The notes under the pieces: generated by a model
Told to the model about the DNA's origin: nothing
Database searches by the model: none
The model's input: only the letters and a program-made list of their open reading frames with translations
Program-made: the position numbers and the translations under genes
Origin: Christiangramia fulva
GTDB taxonomy: Bacteria > Bacteroidota > Bacteroidia > Flavobacteriales > Flavobacteriaceae
Assembly: GCF_003024155.1 (NCBI RefSeq)
Contig: NZ_CP028136.1
Span: 1,054,001 to 1,118,000, forward strand
Length of the DNA stretch: 64,000 nt
Direction: 5' to 3'
Shown: in pieces, positions 16,971 to 26,466 of the stretch
Layout: every line of letters begins with the position of its first letter
How positions within the stretch are numbered: position 1 is the stretch's first letter

Positions 16971-17957
16971 ATGAAGAAACTACTAATCTTTGCCCTTGCT
17001 CTTTGTCCGCATTTTATTAATTCACAGAAGGCAGATCCCGAAAAAGGGGCTTTTGCGCATACTTTTTCTATTGTAGCCCGAGATACCATTACCGGTGAAA
17101 TGGCCGTTGGAGTTCAAAGCCACTGGTTCTCGGTTGGCGCACTGGTCCCCTGGGGAAGAGCGGGCGTGGGTGTGGTTGCCACTCAGTCATTCGTAAATCC
17201 TGCATATGGTCCGGAAGGATTAAATTTAATGGCTGAAGGAATTCCAGCCGGAGAAGCTCTCTCCCGACTTGTGGAAAAAGATGAAGGACGGGCATACAGG
17301 CAGGTTGCTTTTCTCGATGCCAATGGAGGAGTTTCAGCTTATACCGGAGATAAATGTGTGGAATATGCCGAAGATCTCACCGGAAAAAACTTTTCGGTGC
17401 AGGCCAATATGATGCTTACCGATAAAGTGGTACCGGCGATGGCAGAAGCTTTTATGAGGTATTCTGATTATCCCCTGGCCGAAAGAGTGATGGAAGTCCT
17501 TAAGGCCGCGCAGAAAGCCGGAGGCGATATCCGCGGAAAACAATCGGCTGCACTTATCGTGGTTGGCCCCGAAAAAACCAGTAAGCTTTGGGAAGATAAA
17601 AAAATCGACCTAAGGGTTGACGACCATAAAAATCCTATTCAGGAACTGGAGAGATTGCTGAAAGTGGAAAGAGCCTACGAGCATATGAATAATGGTGATC
17701 TCGCCGTGGAAGCCGGAAATACCCAAAAAGCACTTGAGGAATACGGTGCGGCAGAGAAAATGTTCCCCGATAACCTGGAAATGAAATTCTGGAAAGCAGT
17801 CGCAATGGCCAATAGCGGGATGCTTGAAGAAGCAAAAACTGTTTTTCAGAAGATCTTCGAAAAAGATGAAAACTGGAAGGAAATGTTGAAAAGGCTTCCT
17901 GCCTCCGGACTCTTAAATTTAAGCCCGGAAGAAATTAAAAGTATCACAAATGAATAG
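16971..17957 (+). CDS. DUF1028 Ntn-hydrolase-like secreted protein with TPR-like tail
   Basis: 328 residues, signal peptide ending INSQ. The DUF1028 domain (about 28-225) is recognisable by AHTFSIVARD, MAVGVQSHWFSVGALVPWGRAGVG, VATQSFVNPAYGPEGL, RQVAFLDANG and GGDIRGKQSAALIVVG. DUF1028 proteins have an Ntn-hydrolase fold and are presumed amidases or peptidases of unknown substrate. A C-terminal segment (about 240-315; ERAYEHMNNGDLAVEAGNTQ, ALEEYGAAEKMFPDN) looks like two TPR units, which is not part of the minimal domain. A -7-like box lies 87 bp upstream. No operon partner: the next gene starts 151 bp later. Confidence 0.85.
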   Translation: MKKLLIFALALCPHFINSQKADPEKGAFAHTFSIVARDTITGEMAVGVQSHWFSVGALVPWGRAGVGVVATQSFVNPAYGPEGLNLMAEGIPAGEALSRLVEKDEGRAYRQVAFLDANGGVSAYTGDKCVEYAEDLTGKNFSVQANMMLTDKVVPAMAEAFMRYSDYPLAERVMEVLKAAQKAGGDIRGKQSAALIVVGPEKTSKLWEDKKIDLRVDDHKNPIQELERLLKVERAYEHMNNGDLAVEAGNTQKALEEYGAAEKMFPDNLEMKFWKAVAMANSGMLEEAKTVFQKIFEKDENWKEMLKRLPASGLLNLSPEEIKSITNE

Positions 17958-18108
17958 ACACTAAAACTGGAACATTGTTTGTTGTATTTAGATGCTTTTA
18001 TCCAGTATTTTCAATGGATATCCGCGAAATTTTCAAATTTTAATTATCTTGCCTCACCTCTAAATTAAGTCTTTATACATTATTCAATTTCATAAATATT
18101 TACCTGCA

Positions 18109-20514
18109 ATGATCCCAAAAAAAACGGCCCTCCTGGCCGGAATTTTCTTCCTGTTTATAGCCAACATAAATGCGCAAAAATCTGAATTAAGTGTTGAAAA
18201 AATCATGCAGGATCCGCTCTGGATGGGCACCTTCCCCAGCGATGTAAATTGGGGAATTGAAAGTGAGAATATCTATTTTGATTATAATCCCGAAGGAAAT
18301 TTATCAGATTCTATTTACAAAATAAAGGTACAGAACCCACAGAAAATACTTAAAGTTTCTCCCGAAGAAAAACGTAATCGTATTCCTTCAAATGGTGATT
18401 TTAATGATAAAAGAACGGAAAAGGTTTACTCCGAAAATGGGGATCTTTTTATCTATAACCTAAAGTCTTCAGCTAAAAAAGAGCTACTTGACCTTCCGTC
18501 AGATATAAGAAATCCCGAATTTCTAATTGACAATGACGAGCTATCATTCCGCGCAAAAAACAACGCCTATGTTTACGACCTCAAGTCGGGATTTATAAAA
18601 AGGCTCACACATATCGATGAAGGGGCGCCTAAAAAGAAGAAAGAAGAAAAACTTTCAGCTAAAAATGAATATCTGGAAAAAGAGAACCTGGATTTACTTC
18701 AGGTAGTCAGGGAGCGTAATGAAAAACAGGAAAAAGCCAAAGAGTACAGAGAGTCAAATGCTCCAGAAGAGCCCTATACTTTCTATTTGGATGATCAGGA
18801 TCTTCGCACTTTAAAAGTTTCTCCGAACGCCAAATATGCGGCATTTAATCTTATTAAACAGGAAAACGGAAAAAGTACCGAAGTTCCTAATTATGTTGAT
18901 AAAAGCGGTTACACCACCGACATTTCTTCTCGAAGCAAGGTTGGAGACATGGATTATCACTCCAAACTGGCAGTCTATAATTTTGAAAAAGACACTGTTT
19001 ATATTCCCGATTTTACCAATCTTCCGGGAATTTCCGCGCTTCCGGATTATGCTGCCGATTATCCCGACAGAGAATGGAAAAAAGAAGCCAGAGAGGTAAT
19101 CCCAACCAGTTTTTATTTTTCACCTGACGGAAAAAAATTGATCGCCAACCTGCGTTCAACCGATAATAAAGATCGTTGGATCGTGCTCATCGATCCGAAG
19201 GACGGAAGTGTGAAAAACCTGGACCATCAGCGTGATGAAGCCTGGCTCGCTGGCCCGGGAATAGGCTATACGTACTGGGGCGGTGAAACTTTGGGATGGC
19301 TGCCAGATTCCAGGTACATCTTTTTTCAAAGTGAAGAAACGGGTTATTCTAATCTTTACATTCTTAATATAGAAACCGGCAAAAAGAAAAATCTCACGCC
19401 CGGCGATTATGAGGTATTTGATTCCTTTATCTCTAATGATGAAAAACACTGGTATTTCACCTCTTCTGAAGTCGATCCCGGCGAACGCCATTTTTACCGA
19501 ATGCCTTTAATGGGTGGAAAAATGGAGAAGCTTACTTCTATGACCGGTAATAATGAGGTCACTCTTTCGCCGGATGAAAAATATATGGCAATTCGCTATT
19601 CTTATATGAATAAACCCTGGGAACTTTATTTAAAAAAGACAAAAGCCAATGCCAAACCTATGCAGGTAACAAATGGGCAGTCAGAGGCCTTTGCTTCCTA
19701 CAACTGGCGCAAACCGCAGCTTATTCGATTTGAAGCCCGCGATGGGCAAATGGTTCCCGCTAGGTTATATGTGCCCGATGAAAAGGTGAAAAATAACGCG
19801 GCTATTGTCTTTGTTCATGGAGCCGGCTACCTTCAAAATGTGCACAAATGGTGGTCAAGCTATTTCAGGGAATATATGTTCAATAACCTTTTGACCGATC
19901 TTGGATACACCGTGATCGACATTGATTACCGGGGCAGTGCAGGTTACGGCCGCGACTGGAGAACCGCAATTTATAGACATATGGGCGGAAAAGACCTGAC
20001 TGACCAGGTAGACGGAGTAAAATTCCTGATTGAAAATTATGATATTGACCCCGATAAAGTAGGTATTTACGGCGGAAGTTATGGCGGATTCATCACGCTT
20101 ATGGCTATGTTTACCCAGCCCGAAACTTTTAAAGCCGGCGCGGCATTGAGATCGGTTACAGACTGGGCACATTATAACCACGGATATACTTCAGATATTT
20201 TGAATGAACCTTCTGAAGATCCCATCGCTTATCGTCGCTCTTCCCCTATTTATTTTGCAGAAGGCCTGCAGGGAAATCTTCTTATCGCCCATGGAATGGT
20301 AGATACAAATGTCCATTTTCAGGATGTGGTAAGGCTTACACAACGACTTATAGAATTAGGTAAGGATGATTGGGAACTTGCAGTTTATCCCGTCGAAAAT
20401 CATGGTTTTGTAGAGCCCAGCAGCTGGACCGACGAATATAGCCGTATATTAGAACTGTTCAATGAAAGTTTACTTAATAAAACAGGAACGCCACCCTCTA
20501 AGAATACCAGGTAA
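18109..20514 (+). CDS. S9 family (DPP-IV-like) prolyl oligopeptidase, secreted
   Basis: 801 residues with signal peptide ending NINAQ. The N-terminal beta-propeller (about 40-540) includes a charged helical insert (about 165-225, KKKKEEKLSAKNEYLE). The alpha/beta-hydrolase domain (about 560-790) has NNAAIVFVHGAGYLQ, VIDIDYRGSAGYGRDWR, catalytic Ser in GIYGGSYGGF, Asp in HGMVDTNVHF and His in VENHGFVEP: a complete triad. Likely cleaves X-Pro or similar dipeptides from oligopeptides in the periplasm. The downstream aminotransferase gene starts 4 bp after the stop and shares its terminator, so they are cotranscribed. Confidence 0.92.
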   Translation: MIPKKTALLAGIFFLFIANINAQKSELSVEKIMQDPLWMGTFPSDVNWGIESENIYFDYNPEGNLSDSIYKIKVQNPQKILKVSPEEKRNRIPSNGDFNDKRTEKVYSENGDLFIYNLKSSAKKELLDLPSDIRNPEFLIDNDELSFRAKNNAYVYDLKSGFIKRLTHIDEGAPKKKKEEKLSAKNEYLEKENLDLLQVVRERNEKQEKAKEYRESNAPEEPYTFYLDDQDLRTLKVSPNAKYAAFNLIKQENGKSTEVPNYVDKSGYTTDISSRSKVGDMDYHSKLAVYNFEKDTVYIPDFTNLPGISALPDYAADYPDREWKKEAREVIPTSFYFSPDGKKLIANLRSTDNKDRWIVLIDPKDGSVKNLDHQRDEAWLAGPGIGYTYWGGETLGWLPDSRYIFFQSEETGYSNLYILNIETGKKKNLTPGDYEVFDSFISNDEKHWYFTSSEVDPGERHFYRMPLMGGKMEKLTSMTGNNEVTLSPDEKYMAIRYSYMNKPWELYLKKTKANAKPMQVTNGQSEAFASYNWRKPQLIRFEARDGQMVPARLYVPDEKVKNNAAIVFVHGAGYLQNVHKWWSSYFREYMFNNLLTDLGYTVIDIDYRGSAGYGRDWRTAIYRHMGGKDLTDQVDGVKFLIENYDIDPDKVGIYGGSYGGFITLMAMFTQPETFKAGAALRSVTDWAHYNHGYTSDILNEPSEDPIAYRRSSPIYFAEGLQGNLLIAHGMVDTNVHFQDVVRLTQRLIELGKDDWELAVYPVENHGFVEPSSWTDEYSRILELFNESLLNKTGTPPSKNTR

Positions 20515-20517
20515 AAT

Positions 20518-21744
20518 ATGGATGTAGAATTTGTAAGAAAACAATTTCCGGCACTTCAGAGCAATTTCATTTTTATGGATAATGCCGGTGGTTCCCAGGT
20601 TTTGGGAAAAGTAATTGAAAGAATTACCGGATACCTCGTCCATCACAACGTGCAACTTGGTGCCTCTTATAAAGTTTCAGCCGAAGCAGGCCAAAAACTG
20701 AAATACACCACCTCAAAACTGGCAGAACTGGTCAATGCTTCCAAAGCCGAAGAGATTGTTATTGGCTCCTCCACTACCATGCTTATCAGGCTCCTTAGTA
20801 TCAGCATTAGCCGACAGTGGAAAAAAGGGGATGAAGTGATCGTTACCAATACCGATCATGAAGCGAATGTTTCGCCCTGGACCGATCTTGAGGAAAAAGG
20901 TATTGTTGTGAGGATCTGGAAAATGAATCCGCAAACACTCAAACTGGAAATAAACGATCTTCATAAGTTATTGAACGAACGCACCAAACTTGTTGCCGTC
21001 ACCCATGCTTCGAACGTTCTGGGAACGATCAATCCCATTAAAAAGATCGCACAGGAAGTTCATAAAGCCGGTGCTCTGATTTGTGTAGATGGGGTGGCTT
21101 ATGCCCCGCATAGAAAGGTAGATGTTCGGGAACTGGATGTCGATTTCTACTTTTTCAGCTGGTATAAAACTTACGGGCCGCACCTGGCAATGATGTACGG
21201 AAAATATAATTTGCTGCTGAAACTGGACAGTCTTAACCATTATTTCATCGGAAAAAAAGAAATTCCCTATAAACTCCAGCCGGGAAATTATAATTTCGAA
21301 CTTACCTACAGTTTGCTCGGAATTTCAGAATATTACCTGGATCTATACAAGCATCATTTTCCGGAAAAAACTTCTATTAATCATTCAGAAAAACTTGATA
21401 AGGCGTTCGAAATGATAGCAGGTCATGAAGAATCGCTTGCTGAAATATTACTGAATTACCTCAACAGCATTCCGGAGATACAGATCATTGGCATTCCAAA
21501 AGCCGATTCCTCACAACGTGTTCCCACGATTTCTTTTATACATCAAAAAATGAAAAGTGATGAGATCGTCAAAAAAGTTGACGATTTCAGAATTGGGATC
21601 AGGTTTGGTGATTTTTACGCGAAAAAACTCATTCAGGCCTTAAATCTTCAAGAAAAGAATGGAGTGGTTCGTGTAAGCCTTGTTCATTATAATACTTCGG
21701 AAGAAGTACATAAACTGATTAAAGCTTTCCAAACCATATTTTAA
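20518..21744 (+). CDS. Class V aminotransferase (cysteine desulfurase-like)
   Basis: 408 residues, fold-type I PLP enzyme. NFIFMDNAGGSQVLGKVIER is the substrate-side opening, VIGSSTTMLIRLLS the phosphate cup, THASNVLGTINPIKKIA and VDGVAYAPHRKVDV carry the PLP-ring aspartate, and SWYKTYGPH holds the Schiff-base lysine. The C-terminal domain ends GVVRVSLVHYNTSEEVHKL. It is closest in style to CsdA/isopenicillin-N-epimerase-like proteins; the active-site Cys loop of SufS desulfurases is not evident, so sulfur transfer should not be assumed. Translationally linked to the S9 peptidase, suggesting amino-acid or peptide catabolism. Confidence 0.85.
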   Translation: MDVEFVRKQFPALQSNFIFMDNAGGSQVLGKVIERITGYLVHHNVQLGASYKVSAEAGQKLKYTTSKLAELVNASKAEEIVIGSSTTMLIRLLSISISRQWKKGDEVIVTNTDHEANVSPWTDLEEKGIVVRIWKMNPQTLKLEINDLHKLLNERTKLVAVTHASNVLGTINPIKKIAQEVHKAGALICVDGVAYAPHRKVDVRELDVDFYFFSWYKTYGPHLAMMYGKYNLLLKLDSLNHYFIGKKEIPYKLQPGNYNFELTYSLLGISEYYLDLYKHHFPEKTSINHSEKLDKAFEMIAGHEESLAEILLNYLNSIPEIQIIGIPKADSSQRVPTISFIHQKMKSDEIVKKVDDFRIGIRFGDFYAKKLIQALNLQEKNGVVRVSLVHYNTSEEVHKLIKAFQTIF

Positions 21745-21745
21745 A

Positions 21746-21779
21746 AAAAAGCTGCCGAAATTTCTTAAGACAGCTTTTT
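21746..21779. terminator. Bidirectional terminator between convergent genes
   Basis: AAAAAGCTG (21746-21754) is the inverse of CAGCTTTTT (21771-21779); A/T tracts on both sides serve the aminotransferase gene on plus and the cystathionine gamma-synthase gene on minus. Confidence 0.75.
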
Positions 21780-21800
21780 GATTTTTTATTCAAGCCTTAT

Positions 21801-22946
21801 TTAGGCTTCTATGGCCTGTTTTAGATCGGCCACCAGGTCTTCTTCGTCTTCAACACCCACGCTCAACCGTATTAGGGAATCTACAATTCCTGTTTTTGCG
21901 CGCTCTTCCTGTGGGATGGAAGCATGGGTCATACTTGCGGGATGGCCGGCAAGAGATTCCACGCCTCCCAATGATTCTGCCAGGGTAAAAACTTTAAGGT
22001 TTTCGACAATTTTTGTGGCGCTGGCCAGGGAATTTTCTTTAGTAGTAAAAGAGATCATTCCGCCAAAGCCCTTCATTTGCTTTTTAGCTACTTCATGATT
22101 AGGATGGTCTTCAAATCCGGGCCAGTAAACCTTACCAACTCGCGGATGGGATTTCAGAAATCTAGCAACCGCTTCCCCATTTTCACAATGCCGCTGCATG
22201 CGAAGATGAAGTGTTTTAATTCCGCGAAGCACAAGAAAACTATCCTGTGGGCCGCAAATTGCACCGCTGGCATTCTGGATAAAATATAATTTATCAGCCA
22301 GTTCTTTTTCTTTAACCACAAGACTTCCCATCACCACATCACTATGGCCGCCGAGATATTTTGTGGCACTGTGCATTACAATGTCAGCACCTAAATCCAG
22401 CGGCTGTTGCAGGTAAGGAGTGGCAAAAGTATTATCGACAGCAAGTAAAAGATCATGCTTTTTGGCAATTTTTGAAACCGCTTCGATGTCAATAACATTC
22501 ATCATCGGGTTAGTGGGCGTTTCCACCCAGATCAGTTTAGTATTTTCGTTGATATGATCTTCAATACCGGCCGCATCCTGCATTCCGATAAAGCGGTATT
22601 TAATACCAAGATTCTCAAAGATTTTGGTAAAAAGGCGGTAAGAACCTCCGTAAAGATCGTTGGTAGAAATGATTTCATCACCGGGTTTGAAAAGTTTCAT
22701 CACCGCATCAATAGCTGCCAGTCCAGAACCAAATGCAAGTCCATAATTCCCGTTTTCGATGCTTGCCAGCGATCTTTCCAAAGCAGCTCGCGTTGGATTT
22801 CCGCTACGAGAATATTCAAAGCCTTTATGACCACCGGGTGTGGTTTGCGAATAAGTACTGGTTTGATAAATAGGTGGCATTACAGAACCGTAAGCTGGAT
22901 CGGTTTCTTCCTGGCCGCCGTGTATCGTTTTTGTGTTGAATTTCAT
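21801..22946 (-). CDS. metB: Trans-sulfuration PLP enzyme (cystathionine gamma-synthase/lyase family)
   Basis: 381 residues, normal length for the Cys/Met-metabolism PLP family. TKTIHGGQEETDPAYGSVMPPIYQTSTY, FEYSRSGNPTRAALE, FGSGLAAIDAV, TNDLYGGSYRLF, VDNTFATPYLQQPLDLGAD and the Schiff-base lysine in HSATKYLGGHSDV are all present (quoted in separate parts of the chain). It joins or splits cystathionine; gamma-synthase, gamma-lyase and homocysteine-forming activities cannot be separated by inspection, so the symbol is provisional. Single gene with one of the two best promoters in the window (22966-22996). Confidence 0.85.
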   Translation of the reverse strand: MKFNTKTIHGGQEETDPAYGSVMPPIYQTSTYSQTTPGGHKGFEYSRSGNPTRAALERSLASIENGNYGLAFGSGLAAIDAVMKLFKPGDEIISTNDLYGGSYRLFTKIFENLGIKYRFIGMQDAAGIEDHINENTKLIWVETPTNPMMNVIDIEAVSKIAKKHDLLLAVDNTFATPYLQQPLDLGADIVMHSATKYLGGHSDVVMGSLVVKEKELADKLYFIQNASGAICGPQDSFLVLRGIKTLHLRMQRHCENGEAVARFLKSHPRVGKVYWPGFEDHPNHEVAKKQMKGFGGMISFTTKENSLASATKIVENLKVFTLAESLGGVESLAGHPASMTHASIPQEERAKTGIVDSLIRLSVGVEDEEDLVADLKQAIEA

Positions 22947-22965
22947 CTTCTAAAATTTTGAAAAA

Positions 22966-22996
22966 CAAATGTAGTGAGCCTATTGGGCAATCACAA
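22966..22996 (-). promoter_or_regulatory. Bacteroidota-type promoter of the cystathionine gamma-synthase gene
   Basis: On the minus strand, TTG (22996-22994), a 20-base spacer, and TACATTTG (22973-22966) fit TTG-N19-21-TAnnTTTG exactly. Predicted start of transcription is near 22960, a 14-nt leader. Confidence 0.75.
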
Positions 22997-23037
22997 AATT
23001 GCCTTTACCTTTATGCTGTTATTTAACGGAATTTGCT

Positions 23038-23823
23038 GTGAGAAAAATCACCTCCCTTTGTCTCGTTTTTTTGCTTCTTGTCTCTTGTAAGGAGGATAAA
23101 AAAGAAGAAAAAACCGAAACATCCCTTACATTCCAAACCAAATCCCTGAGCAAAAGTCTGGATGATTGTACGCCTGAAAATGGCAATTGTACATTTATCA
23201 GCTTGACTTTTCCCGTGGCTTCAGGTGCAGACTACCAGGCGGAAAAGATCAATCGGGAAATTGAAAAATTCCTGGTAAGCATTGTAGATTATCAGGAGGA
23301 GGAGAAAATTGAAAAACCGGAAGAACTTGCCGAAGATTTTATCGCGAATTATAAAGAAACGGCGGAAGAATTTCCTGAATATGAACTTCCATGGGAAGCA
23401 ACTGTGACCGGAAAGATCATTTATCAGGATGCCGACATTATTTCTATGGAATTTGATACCGATATGTTCACAGGAGGTGCCCATGGCTACCGCAGCACTA
23501 ATTATCTGAATTTCGACCGCAAAACCGGGAAAAAACTAACTGCTACTGATCTCTTTAAAGATGATTTTAAAAAATTCGTGGAAAAAGACTTCCGAAAGAA
23601 ATACGAAATTCCCTCTGATTCAAATATCAACAGCACCGGAATGTTCTTCGAAGATGAGAAATTCCGTCTTCCTGAAAATATAGGAATTTCCCAAAAAAAG
23701 ATTTTACTACACTATAATGCCTATGAAATAGCATCTTATGCCGCCGGTAATTTCAACCTTCAGTATCCCAAAAAAGAGATACAGCAATTCCTGAAAATAT
23801 CAGATTCTTCTATGACCAGATAA
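23038..23823 (+). CDS. DUF3298/RsiV-like lipoprotein
   Basis: 261 residues starting at GTG 23038: this start gives MRKITSLCLVFLLLVSCKED, a clean lipoprotein signal with lipobox VSC, while the frame upstream from a TTG at 22999 adds non-signal residues and overlaps the divergent promoter. After a Lys/Glu-rich linker, a DUF4163-like half (about 50-130) and a DUF3298 half (about 145-250; FDTDMFTGGAHGYRSTNYLNF, RKTGKKLTATDLF) are seen; this pair also forms RsiV and PdaC ectodomains. Here it is lipid-anchored with no sigma-factor gene near, so anti-sigma function is not indicated. Ligand binding, perhaps of cell-wall fragments, is speculation. Confidence 0.8.
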   Translation: MRKITSLCLVFLLLVSCKEDKKEEKTETSLTFQTKSLSKSLDDCTPENGNCTFISLTFPVASGADYQAEKINREIEKFLVSIVDYQEEEKIEKPEELAEDFIANYKETAEEFPEYELPWEATVTGKIIYQDADIISMEFDTDMFTGGAHGYRSTNYLNFDRKTGKKLTATDLFKDDFKKFVEKDFRKKYEIPSDSNINSTGMFFEDEKFRLPENIGISQKKILLHYNAYEIASYAAGNFNLQYPKKEIQQFLKISDSSMTR

Positions 23824-23935
23824 CCTCAAGCTTTTATTAAAATTCCGGCTGAATGTAAGAAAATCCCGTTCTTTGCATTCTGAATTCAGGATTATGGATC
23901 TTTCCTGACACAAAAATTTTTCTTAAAAAAACCGG

Positions 23936-24292
23936 ATGAAAAAAATTTATCACCTTTCCACCTGCAATACCTGTCAGCGAATTCTTAAAGAACTCGCACC
24001 GCCCTCGTCGTTTATTCTTCAGGATATAAAAGAGGAAAAGATCACTGAAGACCAGCTGGAGCAGATGCGGGAATTTGCCGGAAGTTACGAAGCGCTTTTC
24101 AGCCGGAGAGCGAGATTGTATAAAGAAAAAGAGCTTAAAAATGAAGAACTCGATGAAGGAAGGTATAAAAATTTAATCCTGGAACACTACACTTTCCTGA
24201 AGCGACCGGTACTAATTAATAACGACGAAATTTTTATTGGCAATTCCAAAAAAACAGTAGAAGCTGCCAAAAAATCTATTCATAGTGAGTAG
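23936..24292 (+). CDS. ArsC/Spx-family thioredoxin-fold protein
   Basis: 118 residues. KIYHLSTCNTCQRILKEL gives a thioredoxin-like fold with a C-N-T-C pair where Spx has CxxC and ArsC has a single Cys; the C-terminal FLKRPVLINNDEIFIGNS is the conserved RP-x-L motif of the family. Family roles include glutaredoxin-coupled arsenate reduction and transcription control by Spx; no other ars gene is nearby, so arsenate reduction is not supported by context. Overlaps by 8 bases the GTG start of the following transporter gene. Confidence 0.85.
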   Translation: MKKIYHLSTCNTCQRILKELAPPSSFILQDIKEEKITEDQLEQMREFAGSYEALFSRRARLYKEKELKNEELDEGRYKNLILEHYTFLKRPVLINNDEIFIGNSKKTVEAAKKSIHSE

Positions 24293-25181
24293 CAGGACTC
24301 TTGCCATACTTGCAGCTTTTACTGCCAGTGCCATTTATGGTATTAACCATACCATTGCGAAAGGAGTGATGCCTACTTATATCCAGCCTTTCGGATTTAT
24401 TTTATTGAGAGTGAGCGGGGCGGCAATTCTTTTCTGGATCATTAGCATCTGGTCTCCCAAAGAAAAGATCGCGACTTCAGACTGGCCGCGGCTCCTGGGC
24501 TGCGCAATTTTCGGAATGGTGATCAACATGCTATTTTTCTTTAAGGGGCTAAGCCTTTCCACACCTATTAACAGCTCGGTAATTATAACTTTGTCGCCAG
24601 TAATGGTACTTATACTGGCTTCTATTCTCATTGGGGAACGCATCACCTGGCTCAAGACTCTGGGAATCATTATTGGGATGGGCGGAGCTTTGGTGCTGGT
24701 ACTATTCAGTAAAGAAGAAAGTCAGAATGCTCCTAATATTCCCCTGGGAAATACCCTTTTTCTGGTCAATGCATTTTCTTACGGCCTCTATCTTATTCTT
24801 GTAAAGCCTCTTACAGCTAAATACAGCGCGATAACCTTAATGAAATGGCTGTTCTTAATTGCCATTTTTATTAATTTACCAATAACCATTGGTCAATTTA
24901 CCGCGGTAGAATGGGCAGATCTTCCCTTTGACGCTATCTGGAAAATGGGATATGTTGTTGTAGGAACCACATTTTTAACCTATTTGCTGAATGTTTACGC
25001 TTTAAAGCAACTCTCTCCGGCAACCATCAGCGCGTTTATTTACCTCCAGCCTTTGATCGCCATTAGCTTTGCCATTGCAGTAGGTGCCGATGAGTTAACC
25101 GCCGTCAAGGTCCTCGCTGCTGTTCTGGTATTTGTGGGAGTTTATATGGTGAGTATGAAAAAGAAAAAAATTACCAGTTAG
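24285..25181 (+). CDS. EamA/DMT-superfamily permease
   Basis: 298 residues with ten predicted membrane helices in two EamA repeats (about 8-140 and 150-290). The start is a GTG at 24285 inside the end of the ArsC-like gene. Repeat signatures AFTASAIYGINHTIAKGVMP, GFILLRVSGAAILFW, LLGCAIFGMVINMLFFFKGL and TISAFIYLQPLIAISFAIAV are typical of RhaT/YdcZ/EamA transporters of metabolites. Substrate unknown. Overlap with the upstream frame implies coupled translation. Confidence 0.9.
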   Translation: MSSRTLAILAAFTASAIYGINHTIAKGVMPTYIQPFGFILLRVSGAAILFWIISIWSPKEKIATSDWPRLLGCAIFGMVINMLFFFKGLSLSTPINSSVIITLSPVMVLILASILIGERITWLKTLGIIIGMGGALVLVLFSKEESQNAPNIPLGNTLFLVNAFSYGLYLILVKPLTAKYSAITLMKWLFLIAIFINLPITIGQFTAVEWADLPFDAIWKMGYVVVGTTFLTYLLNVYALKQLSPATISAFIYLQPLIAISFAIAVGADELTAVKVLAAVLVFVGVYMVSMKKKKITS

Positions 25182-25251
25182 CCACTTAAAAAATTTACTG
25201 AGGTTAAGCGAGATATTATTAAAGCTTTCTGTTTTGAAGTACCACAGCCTA

Positions 25252-25887
25252 TCACAACGGTTCTTTCACAAGTTGTGGTAAATCTTCAGCAATCGAAGTG
25301 CCATGAATTCCGTCCAGCTTATTGAAATACTCAAACAATTCATCCTCTTTTATATCGTAAACTTCTTTTATTCCTTTTATGATCGTGGAAAGATATGCTT
25401 TGGCTGGTGGATTGATTTCATCTTGCAAAAAGGCTTCACTACTAAAACTGATCACCGGTAGATCATCTATTTCTCCGAGGTGTAACAGGTGTCCATACCT
25501 CCCGCCGGGTAGGCAGTTAAAAAATCCATCACATTCAAGACGATTGAAATCAACCTGAATATTGTCTTTTACCCGCAATTCCTGCCTGAGAAGGTCTTTG
25601 AACTGGCCGAGTGTGATTTTATAGATTCGTCCGTAAGTAGGGAATTTTGATTCTTTTTTAGGTTTTAAAAATCCGATACCGCCACCATTCCAGGCAATAG
25701 ATTCCTTGGCAAAATACAGTTCCCGGTCTATTAAAAATGGTCGACTCTCAACAGGTTCACTTTTATCTTTACAACCTTCAAAGAATTTTACCGCGCCAGA
25801 AGGAGTTCCTCCCTGGATATAACAGAGAAAACGCGCCTTCCTTATATTGGAGCCATAACAGGCGTACCAGATATGGGAATTAACCAT
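25252..25887 (-). CDS. Gamma-glutamylcyclotransferase-fold protein
   Basis: 211 residues. The N-terminal WYACYGSNI is the YGSN signature of the GGCT/AIG2 fold, followed by PFLIDRELYFAKESIAWNGGGIGFL and TYGRIYKITLGQF, matching the beta-barrel rim of that fold. The C-terminal part (about 160-211) is helical, ending GIHGTSIAEDLPQLVKEPL. Such proteins are often mislabelled histone deacetylase. Substrate is unknown. The ATG overlaps the stop of the upstream thioesterase gene (TAATG), so they are one operon. Confidence 0.7.
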   Translation of the reverse strand: MVNSHIWYACYGSNIRKARFLCYIQGGTPSGAVKFFEGCKDKSEPVESRPFLIDRELYFAKESIAWNGGGIGFLKPKKESKFPTYGRIYKITLGQFKDLLRQELRVKDNIQVDFNRLECDGFFNCLPGGRYGHLLHLGEIDDLPVISFSSEAFLQDEINPPAKAYLSTIIKGIKEVYDIKEDELFEYFNKLDGIHGTSIAEDLPQLVKEPL

Positions 25888-26387
25888 TATTGAATTTTTT
25901 CAAGTTCAGCAGGGTCTAAATCTACCGGTCTCTTTCCGTATTTGCGGGTATCTTCTTTGGTGAGAATCCTAAAATCTGAAGTTTTATTCATGTGGTCAAA
26001 CTTTTCATATAATTCCTTTGGAAGACTGGTAAGCTTTCGCTCTTCAAGGTCAATCCATGAGCCCATCATTTCACAACTCGAACAATGCCTCCCTTTATAG
26101 TCATAAATATTATGGATAAATTCAAAATACATTCCGTCTTCTGAAAGGCCTTTCAGCTCAAGACTTACCACAATAGGGTGCCCGGCAAAGATTTCTTTGA
26201 AATAATAGATGTGTTCATAAAAAACGATTGGTCCCAGGTTAAATTTAGAAAGTTCACGGTGGCCAAAGCCTTGCTCCATAAGGAATCCCATTCGGGTATG
26301 GCTCATAAAATTGATATAAGCCGAATTCGCGAGGTGACGATTGGCATCAAGATCACTCCAGCGAATTTCAAATTTCTTGGTGTACAT
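25887..26387 (-). CDS. Acyl-CoA thioesterase (4HBT hot-dog fold)
   Basis: 166 residues. KKFEIRWSDLDANRHLANSAYINFM contains the 4-hydroxybenzoyl-CoA-thioesterase signature (W-x-D-x-D-x-x-x-H-L-x-N) with the catalytic Asp, and the hot-dog strand order continues with GPIVFYEHIYYFKEI and FEFIHNIYDYKGRHCSS. The C-terminal LTKEDTRKYGKRPVDLDP is a species-group tail. Hydrolyses acyl-CoA or acyl-ACP of undefined chain. TAGTTTTG (minus strand, 26408-26401) just upstream matches the -7 consensus, with no -33 partner. Confidence 0.85.
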   Translation of the reverse strand: MYTKKFEIRWSDLDANRHLANSAYINFMSHTRMGFLMEQGFGHRELSKFNLGPIVFYEHIYYFKEIFAGHPIVVSLELKGLSEDGMYFEFIHNIYDYKGRHCSSCEMMGSWIDLEERKLTSLPKELYEKFDHMNKTSDFRILTKEDTRKYGKRPVDLDPAELEKIQ

Positions 26388-26466
26388 AAGCTCTTTTTTT
26401 CAAAACTACCAATTAAAAATAGGCACGCATAACTGTTTTTCTCTAAGTTTATGCTAAAATTGAAGA